This document shows, piece by piece, positions 1-7,642 of a stretch of 54,347 nucleotides of DNA. Positions within the stretch are counted from its first letter, which is position 1. Each line of letters opens with the position of its first letter. The stretch is taken from assembly GCA_027315105.1 (NCBI GenBank), contig DAHUYP010000075.1, positions 1 through 54,347 on the forward strand, written 5' to 3'. The DNA comes from Gammaproteobacteria bacterium (GTDB taxonomy: Bacteria > Pseudomonadota > Gammaproteobacteria > Steroidobacterales > Steroidobacteraceae). The translations under genes and the position numbers were made by a program. The notes beneath the pieces are model-generated. The model was not told the DNA's origin, made no database searches, and saw only the letters and a program-made list of their open reading frames with translations.

Positions 1-504
1 ATCCGCGATCTCGAGACCGCGCAGATCGCCGTGCAGGCGAGCCTGACCGGGCACCTGGTACTCTCCACGCTGCACACCAACACCGCGGCCGGCGCACTCA
101 CGCGCCTGCGCGACATGGGGATCGAGCCGTTCCTGCTCTCCTCCAGCCTGATCGGCGTGCTGGCGCAACGCCTGGTGCGGGTGCTCAATGCGGACTCGCG
201 GCAGGCGTTCACCGCGGGCGAATACGAGCGCCGGCTGCTTGGACTGCAGCCGGCGGATCCCTCCCCCACCCTCTATCGGCCGGGGCGCGATGCCGGCGGC
301 GGCTACCGCGGCCGTACCGGCATCTACGAGCTGATCCTGGTGGACGACACGCTGCGCACCATGATCCACGACGGCGTCAGCGAGCACCAGATCGAGCGCT
401 ACGCGCGCAAATTCACGCCCTCGATCCGCGACGACGGCCTGGCGCGCGTGCTCAAGGGCGAGACCACGATCGAGGAAGTCCTGCGCGTGACGCGCGAGGA
501 TTAG
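1..504 (+). CDS. gspE: Type II secretion ATPase GspE, C-terminal part (partial)
   Basis: The reading frame is open from the first base and ends at TAG 502-504, so only about 167 C-terminal residues are present. GspE is the cytoplasmic hexameric ATPase that powers the type II secretion pseudopilus. The visible part has the post-Walker B segment ([20 protein letters not shown]) and the family signature [11 protein letters not shown]. The zinc-binding four-cysteine insert expected between LVRVL and GYRGRTG has no cysteine (the segment reads [10 protein letters not shown], then RPGRDAGGG). gspF follows 10 nt later, the usual gspE-gspF order. PilB/PilT-type ATPases are less likely because the following gene is a GspF-like protein of standard length. 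Walker A lies outside the window. Confidence 0.9.
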   Translation: MRDLETAQIAVQASLTGHLVLSTLHTNTAAGALTRLRDMGIEPFLLSSSLIGVLAQRLVRVLNADSRQAFTAGEYERRLLGLQPADPSPTLYRPGRDAGGGYRGRTGIYELILVDDTLRTMIHDGVSEHQIERYARKFTPSIRDDGLARVLKGETTIEEVLRVTRED

Positions 505-514
505 ACTTCGGGTC

Positions 515-1738
515 ATGGGAGCGTTCGAGTACACGGCGGTAGACCCGGCGGGCCGGGCGCGCAAGGGCGTCATCGAGGGCGACACGGCGCGGCACGTGCG
601 CTCGCTGCTGCGCGAACAGCAGCTGCTGCCGGTCACGGTCGAGGCGGTTGCAGCCGAGGAATCGCGCCGGCGGCGCGGCAACCCGTTGAGCCTGCTCGGC
701 CGCCGTGTCTCGGCCGCCGATCTGTCGCTGCTGACGCGGCAGCTGTCGACGCTGGTGCGCGCCGGCCTGCCGCTCGAGGAGGCGCTGCTTGCGATCTCGC
801 AGCAGACGGAGAAGCCGCGCGTGCAGAGCATCGTGCTGGGGGTGCGTGCCAAGGTGGTCGAGGGCCACACGCTCGCGACCGGCCTGGCCGACTTCCCGCG
901 CGTGTTCCCGGAGATCTACCGCGCCACGGTGTCGGCCGGCGAGCAATCCGGCCATCTCGACGCCGTGCTCGAACGGCTCGCGGAGTACACCGAGACGCGC
1001 GAGCAGATGCGGCAGAAGGTCATGGGCGCGATGCTCTATCCGCTGGTGCTCACGGTCATGTGCTTCGGCATCGTCTCGATCCTGCTGACCTACGTGGTAC
1101 CGAAAGTGGTCGAGGTGTTCCAGGCCAACCACGCCAAGCTGCCGATGGCGACGCGCGTGCTGGTCGGGGTCAGCGGCTTCCTGCGCGACAACGGCATCTA
1201 CCTGCTGCTCGCGGCCGCGGCGGCCGGCTTCGTCGCCTCGCGCGCGCTCAAGTCGCGCGACACGCGCCGGCGCTACCACCGCGCATTGCTGGATCTGCCG
1301 CTGGTCGGCCGCATCCTGCGCGGCTTCAACACCGCGCGCTTCACGCGCACGCTGAGCATCCTGGTCGCCAGCGCCGTGCCGGTGCTCGACTCGCTGCGCA
1401 TCGCCAGTGAGGTCATCACCAACCTGCCGATGCGCGATGCGGTCGCCGATGCGGCGGCGCGCGTGCGCGAGGGGGCGCCGATCGGCCGCTCGCTGGCCGC
1501 CAGCCGATTGTTCCCGCCGATGACGATCCACCTGATCTCGAGCGGTGAATCGAGCGGCGAGCTGCAGGCGATGCTCGAGCGCGCCGCCACCAATCAGGAG
1601 CGCGAGCTCGAGGGCCTGCTGTCCGCCATGGTGGGCCTGCTCGGACCGCTGCTGATCGTCGGCATGGGCCTGTTCGTCATGGGCATCGTATTTGCGATGT
1701 TATTGCCGATTTTCGAGATGAATACGCTGATCCGCTGA
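515..1738 (+). CDS. gspF: Type II secretion inner-membrane platform protein GspF
   Basis: This is a 407-residue polytopic inner-membrane protein of the GspF/PilC family, which forms the platform that couples the GspE ATPase to pseudopilus assembly. It has the typical N-terminus (GAFEYTAVDPAGRARKG), two repeated GspF domains (about residues 70-190 and 275-395) and hydrophobic segments near residues 170-195, 228-240 and 373-400. The length matches the family. No strong Shine-Dalgarno is seen before the ATG, which sits 10 nt after gspE, so translation is probably coupled. Further gsp genes do not follow: the next gene is a small acidic protein. Confidence 0.93.
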   Translation: MGAFEYTAVDPAGRARKGVIEGDTARHVRSLLREQQLLPVTVEAVAAEESRRRRGNPLSLLGRRVSAADLSLLTRQLSTLVRAGLPLEEALLAISQQTEKPRVQSIVLGVRAKVVEGHTLATGLADFPRVFPEIYRATVSAGEQSGHLDAVLERLAEYTETREQMRQKVMGAMLYPLVLTVMCFGIVSILLTYVVPKVVEVFQANHAKLPMATRVLVGVSGFLRDNGIYLLLAAAAAGFVASRALKSRDTRRRYHRALLDLPLVGRILRGFNTARFTRTLSILVASAVPVLDSLRIASEVITNLPMRDAVADAAARVREGAPIGRSLAASRLFPPMTIHLISSGESSGELQAMLERAATNQERELEGLLSAMVGLLGPLLIVGMGLFVMGIVFAMLLPIFEMNTLIR

Positions 1739-1746
1739 TCACGCCG

Positions 1747-1775
1747 TTGCATCGTGTTTTGAATCGCATTATTTT
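1747..1775 (+). promoter_or_regulatory. Candidate sigma70 promoter for the small acidic gene
   Basis: TTGCAT (1747-1752) and TATTTT (1770-1775) are separated by 17 nt, in an AT-rich patch just after gspF and about 48 nt before the start at 1824. It may let the small gene be expressed independently of the gsp operon. It rests on pattern only. Confidence 0.4.
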
Positions 1776-1823
1776 CCGCTCGACACTGTACGGCGCTATG
1801 GGTCAACGCTGAGACAGAACCTC

Positions 1824-2093
1824 ATGGGCGGAAATACCGACTCCGACGAATTCGAGGAAGACGACGACGACGAGATCGCGGGTGACGATGACCTCGATCT
1901 CGATCGCGCCATCAAGGACATGGAGATCGCCAAGCGCCGCAGCATCAAGGTGGGCGAGCCGGCCTGGCGGCGTCTGGAGCAGCGTCTCGAGCAGAAGCGC
2001 ACCGCGGAGCTCATCAGCGACTTCGAGGATTACGACATCGGCGAGCCGGATCCGCAGCCCACGCAGCAGCCGGGCGCGAAGGCACGGCGCTAG
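1824..2093 (+). CDS. Small acidic hypothetical protein (PA3496-like)
   Basis: An 89-residue protein with a very acidic N-terminal third (runs of Asp and Glu at residues 5-30) and a more basic second half, KVGEPAWRRLEQRLEQKRT, then SDFEDYDIGEPD. The pattern of a basic WRRLE...E.KR helix followed by an acidic DYDI segment resembles the small PA3496-type proteins annotated as putative envelope integrity proteins in gammaproteobacteria; this link is by memory of the motif and is tentative. There is no signal peptide or membrane segment. It lies between gspF and lexA, convergent with lexA at a distance of 17 nt. The function is unknown. Confidence 0.6.
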   Translation: MGGNTDSDEFEEDDDDEIAGDDDLDLDRAIKDMEIAKRRSIKVGEPAWRRLEQRLEQKRTAELISDFEDYDIGEPDPQPTQQPGAKARR

Positions 2094-2110
2094 GGTGCGA
2101 GCCGGGCGGG

Positions 2111-2770
2111 CTAGCCGGCCTTGCCGGGCGGGCCGGGCAGGCCGGTGCCCGCCGACGAGCCGCTGACGCCCCGACGCAGCACGCCGACCACGACCCCTTC
2201 GATCAGCATCGATTCCTGCTCGAGGTCGACGCGAATCGGCTCGAAGTCGGCATTCTCGGGCAGCAACCAGACCACGCTGCCCTCCTGCTTGTAGCGCTTG
2301 ACGGTGACCTCATTTTCCAGCCGCGCAACGATGATCTGCCGATTGCGCACTTCGCTGGTGCGATGCACTGCCACCAAGTCGCCGTCGAGGATGCCGGCGT
2401 CCTTCATGCTCATGCCGACCACCTTGAGCAGATAGTGCGGCCGCGGATGAAACACCGCCGGATCGACCTGCAGATGCTCGACGACGTTTTCTTCCGCCAG
2501 GATCGGACGGCCGGCAGCGACGCGACCCACGAGCGGCAACGCCAGCTGCTCGCGCATGGTGTCGCTCAGCCGAATGCCGCGCGACGCGCCCGGCAGCAGT
2601 TGAATGACGCCCTTGCGCGCAAGTACGCGCAGATGCTCCTCGGCCGCATTCGGCGACCGAAACCCGAGTTCCGCCGCGATCTCCGCGCGTGTGGGCGGCA
2701 TGCCGGTGTGCGCGAGGCTGTGCTGGATGAAATGCAGCACGCGGGCTTGGCGTGGAGTCAGATCGGACAT
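2111..2770 (-). CDS. lexA: SOS response repressor LexA
   Basis: A 219-residue LexA repressor. The N-terminal winged helix-turn-helix (residues 1-66, [22 protein letters not shown]) binds SOS boxes. The C-terminal S24-type protease domain has the autocleavage site VAAGR (Ala86-Gly87), catalytic Ser121 in GMSMKDAGI and Lys158 in VTVKRYK, all offset by two from E. coli LexA (84/85, 119, 156). RecA-stimulated self-cleavage relieves repression of DNA-damage genes. The C-terminus carries a short Gly/Pro/Ser tail beyond the family core. A perfect SOS box begins 2 nt upstream of the ATG, so the gene is autoregulated. No Shine-Dalgarno exists between box and ATG; the mRNA may be leaderless. No sulA-like or dinF gene follows. 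Confidence 0.97.
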   Translation of the reverse strand: MSDLTPRQARVLHFIQHSLAHTGMPPTRAEIAAELGFRSPNAAEEHLRVLARKGVIQLLPGASRGIRLSDTMREQLALPLVGRVAAGRPILAEENVVEHLQVDPAVFHPRPHYLLKVVGMSMKDAGILDGDLVAVHRTSEVRNRQIIVARLENEVTVKRYKQEGSVVWLLPENADFEPIRVDLEQESMLIEGVVVGVLRRGVSGSSAGTGLPGPPGKAG

Positions 2771-2772
2771 GG

Positions 2773-2788
2773 CTGTAATTATATACAG
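2773..2788 (-). promoter_or_regulatory. LexA operator (SOS box) overlapping the lexA -10
   Basis: CTGTAATTATATACAG on the plus strand is a perfect CTGT-N8-ACAG gammaproteobacterial SOS box. On the minus strand it contains TATAAT (2783 to 2778), the likely -10 of lexA, with TTGCGC (2807 to 2802) as a weak -35 at an 18-nt spacing. Only 7 nt lie between the -10 and the ATG at 2770. LexA bound here would directly block RNA polymerase. Confidence 0.88.
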
Positions 2789-3232
2789 TGCCGGTACTCA
2801 GGCGCAACAGCCTTGATCGACTGCGTCCGCCAGGCGCGAGCGCTGCCGGTCCAGGGGCCCGGTCGGCCGCATCAAATGAAGCATGCCGCGTCGGCAGAGG
2901 ACCGACCGGCGTGCCGAACGCCGTTGCTCGCGAGTTCGAATGCGCGGCGCGTGCGCAGCGATTGATTGTGCACGGCTCGCGTCATTGCCGGCGGTGTACG
3001 CGCGCGGCAGCGACGGCAAGGATTCCGCGGCCAATCGGCATACGTTCATTCCACATTCATGTTGGCGCTCGTATGCTATTAGAATGTCGGTGTTCGCCGA
3101 CAAGCGGATCCTGAGGTTGCTATTGCAATCGAAGGTCAAATTTGGTCAAGTTGTGGCCCCGCAAAATCGTCCCGCGGCGGAAACGTCGGGCACGAAGCGG
3201 TATATCCAGTGCAAGTCAAAGGGGATCGAGTA
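2789..3232. other. Intergenic region between lexA and the Lpp-like gene
   Basis: About 440 nt without a convincing gene. Codon pattern in the short open frames here is not gene-like. It is less GC-rich toward the lipoprotein gene. Visible elements are an inverted repeat TGTCGG/CCGACA (3085-3090 and 3097-3102), a direct repeat GGTCAAATTTGGTCAA near 3134-3149, and a candidate promoter at 3049-3077. The left end holds the lexA promoter. Nothing else is recognised. Confidence 0.5.
3049..3077 (+). promoter_or_regulatory. Candidate promoter for the Lpp-like lipoprotein
   Basis: TTCCAC (3049-3054), a 17-nt spacer and TATGCT (3072-3077), about 150 nt before the start at 3233. The match is moderate. 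It would give a leader containing the TGTCGG/CCGACA inverted repeat. Confidence 0.3.
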
Positions 3233-3568
3233 ATGAACAAGACAATCGTTGTGAAGCTGGCTGCTGCCGCCGTGGTCGTTGCGCTCGCCGGCTGCACAGA
3301 CATCAAGCCGCTGCAGGCAGACATCGATAGCCTGAAGCAGCAGGTCGGCAAGCTGCAGACCGAAGTCGACGCCGCCAAGGCCTCGGCCGACTCTGCCGCT
3401 CGCTCTGCCAGCGCCGCCCAGAACTCGTCGAGCCAGGCCGCGCAGGCGGCGAGTGCCGCTCAGAGCACGGCCAACCAGGCTCTGTCTGCTGCGCAGGCCG
3501 CGCAGTCGTCCGTCGACGCGACCAACGAGAAGATCGACCGCATGTTCAAGAAGTCGGTGTCGAAGTAA
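3233..3568 (+). CDS. Lpp/OprI-like alanine-zipper outer-membrane lipoprotein
   Basis: A 111-residue lipoprotein. Residues 1-20 are a signal peptide ending in the lipobox LAGC with Cys21 as lipidation site. The mature part is one long heptad-repeat helix that starts with Leu/Ile/Val core positions (LQADIDSLKQQVGKLQTEV) and continues as an Ala/Ser/Gln-rich alanine zipper. It ends in Lys (KKSVSK), as in Lpp, whose C-terminal Lys is joined to peptidoglycan by L,D-transpeptidases. Compared with E. coli Lpp (78 aa) or OprI (83 aa) the helix is longer, suggesting a wider outer-membrane to wall spacing. GGGGATCGAG just before ATG 3233 serves as RBS. The gene stands alone, with its own terminator. Confidence 0.85.
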   Translation: MNKTIVVKLAAAAVVVALAGCTDIKPLQADIDSLKQQVGKLQTEVDAAKASADSAARSASAAQNSSSQAAQAASAAQSTANQALSAAQAAQSSVDATNEKIDRMFKKSVSK

Positions 3569-3591
3569 CAGGTCGGACGGCCTGACTGATG

Positions 3592-3618
3592 AAACGCCGC
3601 GCATTGCGCGGCGTTTTT
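3592..3618 (+). terminator. Rho-independent terminator of the Lpp-like gene
   Basis: A perfect 11-bp stem AAACGCCGCGC (3592-3602) and GCGCGGCGTTT (3606-3616) with an ATT loop, followed by further T residues. It lies 24 nt after the lipoprotein stop codon. Read on the minus strand the stem ends in AAA runs on the wrong side for an ideal T-tract, but it could also help end fabH transcripts. Confidence 0.92.
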
Positions 3619-3655
3619 CATGGCGCCGGCCCCGCCGCCGGGCGGCGGCGCAGGA

Positions 3656-4659
<1,004 letters not shown>

Positions 4660-4660
<1 letters not shown>

Positions 4661-4854
4661 TACTCCTGGCTTTCCGGCTCGGCCTCTTTCTCGATCACGC
4701 GCCGGCCGCGGTAGAAGCCGTCCGGCGTGATGCAATGACGCAGATGCTGCTCGCCCGATTGCGGATCGACCGACAACGCGGGTGCCGGCAGCGCGGAGTG
4801 CGAGCGGTGCATGCCGCGCTTCGACGGCGTCTTGCGACTTTTCTGTACGGCCAT
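4660..4854 (-). CDS. rpmF: 50S ribosomal protein L32
   Basis: A 64-residue L32 of the large ribosomal subunit. It begins [20 protein letters not shown] and contains the conserved [22 protein letters not shown] segment. The zinc-type four-cysteine form is not used; only one Cys is present, in the HCITPDG segment. The C-terminus has an acidic tail [10 protein letters not shown]. It follows yceD by 27 nt and overlaps fabH by 1 nt. Confidence 0.97.
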
Positions 4855-4881
4855 GATCCAGACTCCTAGAGCAAATCCAAA

Positions 4882-5424
4882 CTATTCATCCGACTTCGAG
4901 CCCCGCTGCAGCAGCGAGCGCAGACCCTCGAACGGTCGCGCCGTCGCCGCCGGCGCAGCGGCGGCCCCGCGCGCCGCCTGACTGGCCGCTTCGGCGGCCC
5001 CGATGCAGCTGCCCGGATCCGCGTGCAACGGCACGATCGGCAATGCGAGCAACAATTCCTCGGCCGCCAGCGCTTCCAGGCTCAGCCGTCCCTCGGCGGC
5101 CAGGTGCGTCTCCCAGTCCGCGGGTGCGCCCTCCGCTTCGGCCTCCGACTCGAGCAGCAGCACCGGCGAGTTGACGTCGATGCGCAACGCCATCGGTCCC
5201 ATGCAGCGCTGGCAGATCAACGCCAGCTGCCCGCTCAGCGCGACCTGCGCGACCATGTAGCCACGCTCGCGACCGAACTGCAGACGCGCGTGCACTTGAG
5301 CGCTGCCGGAGACGATCTCGTCCGGAAGGCCCGGCAGCTGCGCCACTGGGATATCCAGGTCTAACGTCGCACGCGTATCCGCCAGCTTTCTGACGTCGTG
5401 TAGCTTCGAGGCGCCGCCCGGCAT
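4882..5424 (-). CDS. yceD: YceD (DUF177) 23S rRNA accumulation protein
   Basis: A 180-residue member of the DUF177/YceD family, needed for normal 23S rRNA accumulation and usually encoded just before rpmF, as here. Visible features are CQRC (residues 91-94, the conserved C-x2-C), the EELLLALPIVPLH segment with a later Cys, and the C-terminal PFEGLRSLL motif. An Ala-rich insert (about residues 145-162) is longer than in E. coli YceD. The ATG at 5424 is the only reasonable start. It sits only 9 nt after a strong -10 hexamer, so the transcript would be almost leaderless. Confidence 0.93.
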   Translation of the reverse strand: MPGGASKLHDVRKLADTRATLDLDIPVAQLPGLPDEIVSGSAQVHARLQFGRERGYMVAQVALSGQLALICQRCMGPMALRIDVNSPVLLLESEAEAEGAPADWETHLAAEGRLSLEALAAEELLLALPIVPLHADPGSCIGAAEAASQAARGAAAAPAATARPFEGLRSLLQRGSKSDE

Positions 5425-5433
5425 GGGGCGCGT

Positions 5434-5462
5434 ATAATAGGTTTAGTGCCGCGGCAAGTCAA
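5434..5462 (-). promoter_or_regulatory. Sigma70 promoter of yceD-rpmF-fabH
   Basis: On the minus strand TTGACT (5462-5457), a 17-nt spacer and TATTAT (5439-5434) form a near-consensus promoter. The predicted transcription start is about 5425-5427, at most three bases before the yceD ATG at 5424. This is the best -35/-10 match in the window. Confidence 0.75.
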
Positions 5463-5513
5463 AAATACCAGGCCTGCCAACCCTTTGATTCACGCACGCT
5501 TTTCACGCCGGGC

Positions 5514-6098
5514 ATGGTAGGCGCGCGGTTGATCCTCGCCTCCACCTCGTCCTATCGGCGCGAGCTGCTCGGCCGCCTGCGCCTGCCGTTCGCCTGCGTC
5601 GCCCCGGAGGTCGATGAGATCGCCCGGGCCGGCGAGCCTGCGTTGGAGCGTGCTGTGCGCCTGGCGCTCGCCAAGGCCACCGCCGTCGCCGCGCGCCATC
5701 CGGCCAGCACCGTGATCGGCAGCGACCAGGTCGCCGTCTGCCGGGGCGAACTGCTCGACAAGCCCGGCGATGCGGTGCGCTGCCGCGCACAGCTGCGGCG
5801 GCTCTCCGGCTCGCAGGCGAGCTTCCATACCGCGGTGGCCGTGCTGAGCGCCGAGCGCGCTCGAACCCTGCAGTTCGTCGACACCACCACGGTCCACGTG
5901 CGGCCTCTGAGCGACGCCGAGATCGAGCGCTATATCGCTGCCGAGCAGCCCTTCGATTGCGCCGGCGGCTTTCGCTGCGAGGGCCTGGGCATCAGTCTGT
6001 TCGAGCGCATCGTCTGCGAGGACCCCACCGCGCTGGTCGGTCTGCCGCTGATCCGGACCGCCGGCGCGCTGCGCGAACTCGGATACGCGCTGCCATAG
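5514..6098 (+). CDS. yceF: Maf-family nucleotide pyrophosphatase (YceF-type)
   Basis: A 194-residue Maf/HAM1-fold pyrophosphatase that hydrolyses non-canonical nucleoside triphosphates. The Maf signature LILASTSSYRRELL is at residues 6-19, with GSDQVA and KPGD in the substrate site and the DCAGGFRCEGLG motif (about 143-154). By position (divergent from yceD-rpmF, next to rluC and rne as in E. coli), it is the YceF subtype, which prefers 7-methyl-GTP; the specificity is inferred from context. It ends 28 nt from the convergent rluC stop. Confidence 0.92.
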   Translation: MVGARLILASTSSYRRELLGRLRLPFACVAPEVDEIARAGEPALERAVRLALAKATAVAARHPASTVIGSDQVAVCRGELLDKPGDAVRCRAQLRRLSGSQASFHTAVAVLSAERARTLQFVDTTTVHVRPLSDAEIERYIAAEQPFDCAGGFRCEGLGISLFERIVCEDPTALVGLPLIRTAGALRELGYALP

Positions 6099-6126
6099 CG
6101 GCGGCCCGAGATGGAAGCCCAGCGGA

Positions 6127-7140
6127 TCATCCGCCGGCGCGGCGCGGCGCCCCGCCGCGCGCCCGCGTGCGCTTGCCGGCCAGCGCCTCGAGCACGGCGC
6201 GCAGGTCGGCCGGCAACGGCGCGCTGAAGCTCTGTTCCGTGCCACTGTCGGGCCAGACGAATGAGCAGCTGTGCGCATGCAGGAACATGCGCTTGAGCCC
6301 GAGCGCCGCGAGTTGCTCGTTGAGGCTCTTGCTGCCGTATTTGTCGTCCCCGGCCACGGGGTGGCCGCAATGCGCGGCGTGCACGCGAATCTGGTGCGTG
6401 CGGCCGGTGTGCAGCGTGGCCTCGATCAGCGATGCGCGAGTCCCGTAGGCCTCGACCAGACGGAACTCGGTCAGCGCCCGCTTGCCGTGCGAGTCCACCT
6501 TCACGGTGCGCTCGCCGCCGACCCGCAGGTCGGTGCGCAGCGGGGCATCGATGCGCTTATGGCCGAGATTCCAGCGCCCGGCCACGAGCACCAGATACTT
6601 CTTTTGCACCGCACCATCGCGCAGCAGCGCATGCAGCGTGCGCAGTGCCGAGCCGCGCCGTGCGACCAGCAGGATGCCGCTGGTATCGCGATCGAGGCGA
6701 TGCGCGAGCTCGAGCGTCTCATCCGGCCGCGACGCGCGCAGGGCCTCGATGATGCCGAAGGACAGTCCGCTGCCGCCATGCACCGCCACGCCGGCCGGCT
6801 TGTCCAGTACCAGCAGGCGCTCGTCCTGGTGGATCACGGCGCGCTCCAGGGTCTGAACCAGGCTCGCGGGGGCCCGGCGCGGGCTCTCGGGCATGCTCGT
6901 GAGCACCGGCGGCAGGCGTACGGTGTCGCCGGCCGCCAACCGCTGCTCGGGGCTCGCGCGCCGCCCGTTGACCCGCACTTCGCCGCGGCGAATCAGCCTG
7001 AAGACGCGGCTGCGGGGCACGCCGGGCAGCTGTTGGGCAACCACCTTGTCCAGACGCTGGCCCTGCTGCTCGGCGTCGATCTCGAGGTGGCGAACGGCCG
7101 ACCTCGGGGCGCTGCGGGCGATCGGTTCGGTCTCGGACAA
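6127..7140 (-). CDS. rluC: 23S rRNA pseudouridine synthase RluC
   Basis: A 337-residue RluA-family pseudouridine synthase. An S4 RNA-binding domain (residues about 26-90, GQRLDKVVAQQLPGVPRSRV) precedes the catalytic domain with HRLDRDTSG, whose Asp attacks the target uridine. RluC modifies U955, U2504 and U2580 of E. coli 23S rRNA. The start is TTG 7140, preceded at good spacing by GAGGAG; no ATG is available. The Arg/Gly-rich C-terminus (RTRARGGAPRRAGG) is a lineage extension. It is divergent from rne, as in E. coli. Confidence 0.95.
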   Translation of the reverse strand: MSETEPIARSAPRSAVRHLEIDAEQQGQRLDKVVAQQLPGVPRSRVFRLIRRGEVRVNGRRASPEQRLAAGDTVRLPPVLTSMPESPRRAPASLVQTLERAVIHQDERLLVLDKPAGVAVHGGSGLSFGIIEALRASRPDETLELAHRLDRDTSGILLVARRGSALRTLHALLRDGAVQKKYLVLVAGRWNLGHKRIDAPLRTDLRVGGERTVKVDSHGKRALTEFRLVEAYGTRASLIEATLHTGRTHQIRVHAAHCGHPVAGDDKYGSKSLNEQLAALGLKRMFLHAHSCSFVWPDSGTEQSFSAPLPADLRAVLEALAGKRTRARGGAPRRAGG

Positions 7141-7220
7141 GATGCTCTCCTCGGCGGCGGCCGATGGCGTCCAACCCGCGCGCCGCGTTGACCCAAGGCG
7201 CCCCAGGCGGCTTTAAGTGT

Positions 7221-7249
7221 TTGTTTCCAGTGACGTGTAACGCTATAAT
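7221..7249 (+). promoter_or_regulatory. Sigma70 promoter of rne
   Basis: TTGTTT (7221-7226), a 17-nt spacer and a perfect TATAAT (7244-7249). The predicted start near 7256 leaves a leader of about 387 nt before rne, close to the long leader (361 nt) known for E. coli rne. Confidence 0.75.
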
Positions 7250-7255
7250 CGCGCC

Positions 7256-7642
7256 GTTGCCCCACGCCGGACATCGCAATCTCCAGGAATCGGGTCCGGC
7301 ACCATGGCAATGAGACTGCGGCCAAGCGCCGCATGGTAGTTGGTCCTCGGAATCGAGGCCATCGCGCATAAGTCGGCCGATCCGGTCCGCGCTCGCCCAG
7401 TTGCTCCTCCGAAAGTTCGAGCCCACGAGCGTGCCGCCGGTCAGTGGACCTCAAGGTCTCCAGGCGCGCCGCCAAGAATGGCGGCCATGAGTCAATGACG
7501 TCAATGACCACAGAGACGATGACCAATCGGACGCGCCAATCGATCTTCGGGTGTTCCCCTGCCCACGGCGGCTCCGTGAAGGTGCCCCCACACGTGCACT
7601 TTCCGGTAACCACGGCCGCTCATCCAATTTTGGCAGAGGCAA
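7256..7642 (+). other. Long structured 5' leader of rne
   Basis: No gene is seen here. It contains inverted repeats GCCGGAC/GTCCGGC (7266-7272, 7294-7300) and GCCGCC-aagaat-GGCGGC (7468-7485), a tandem 9-mer GTCAATGAC twice at 7491-7508, and an AT-rich patch TCCAATTTTGGCAGAGGCAA just before the start. In E. coli the rne leader folds into hairpins through which RNase E controls its own mRNA. An equivalent role is inferred from position, length and structure; no sequence homology is claimed. Confidence 0.5.

Noticed and set aside
452-1531. A 359-codon minus-strand frame opposite gspF
   Set aside because: High GC content creates long antisense frames everywhere in this window. The gspF reading has family motifs; this has none.
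2798-3139. A possible 113-codon gene between lexA and the lipoprotein gene
   Set aside because: No family motif, no ribosome-binding site, and composition unlike neighbours.
5433-5438. TATAAT on the plus strand as a maf promoter
   Set aside because: It is the same AT-rich patch as the yceD -10, and there is no -35 on the plus strand at a workable distance.
7491-7508. Tandem GTCAATGAC as CRISPR or an operator pair
   Set aside because: Only two copies of 9 bp with no spacer structure; it is reported as part of the rne leader.
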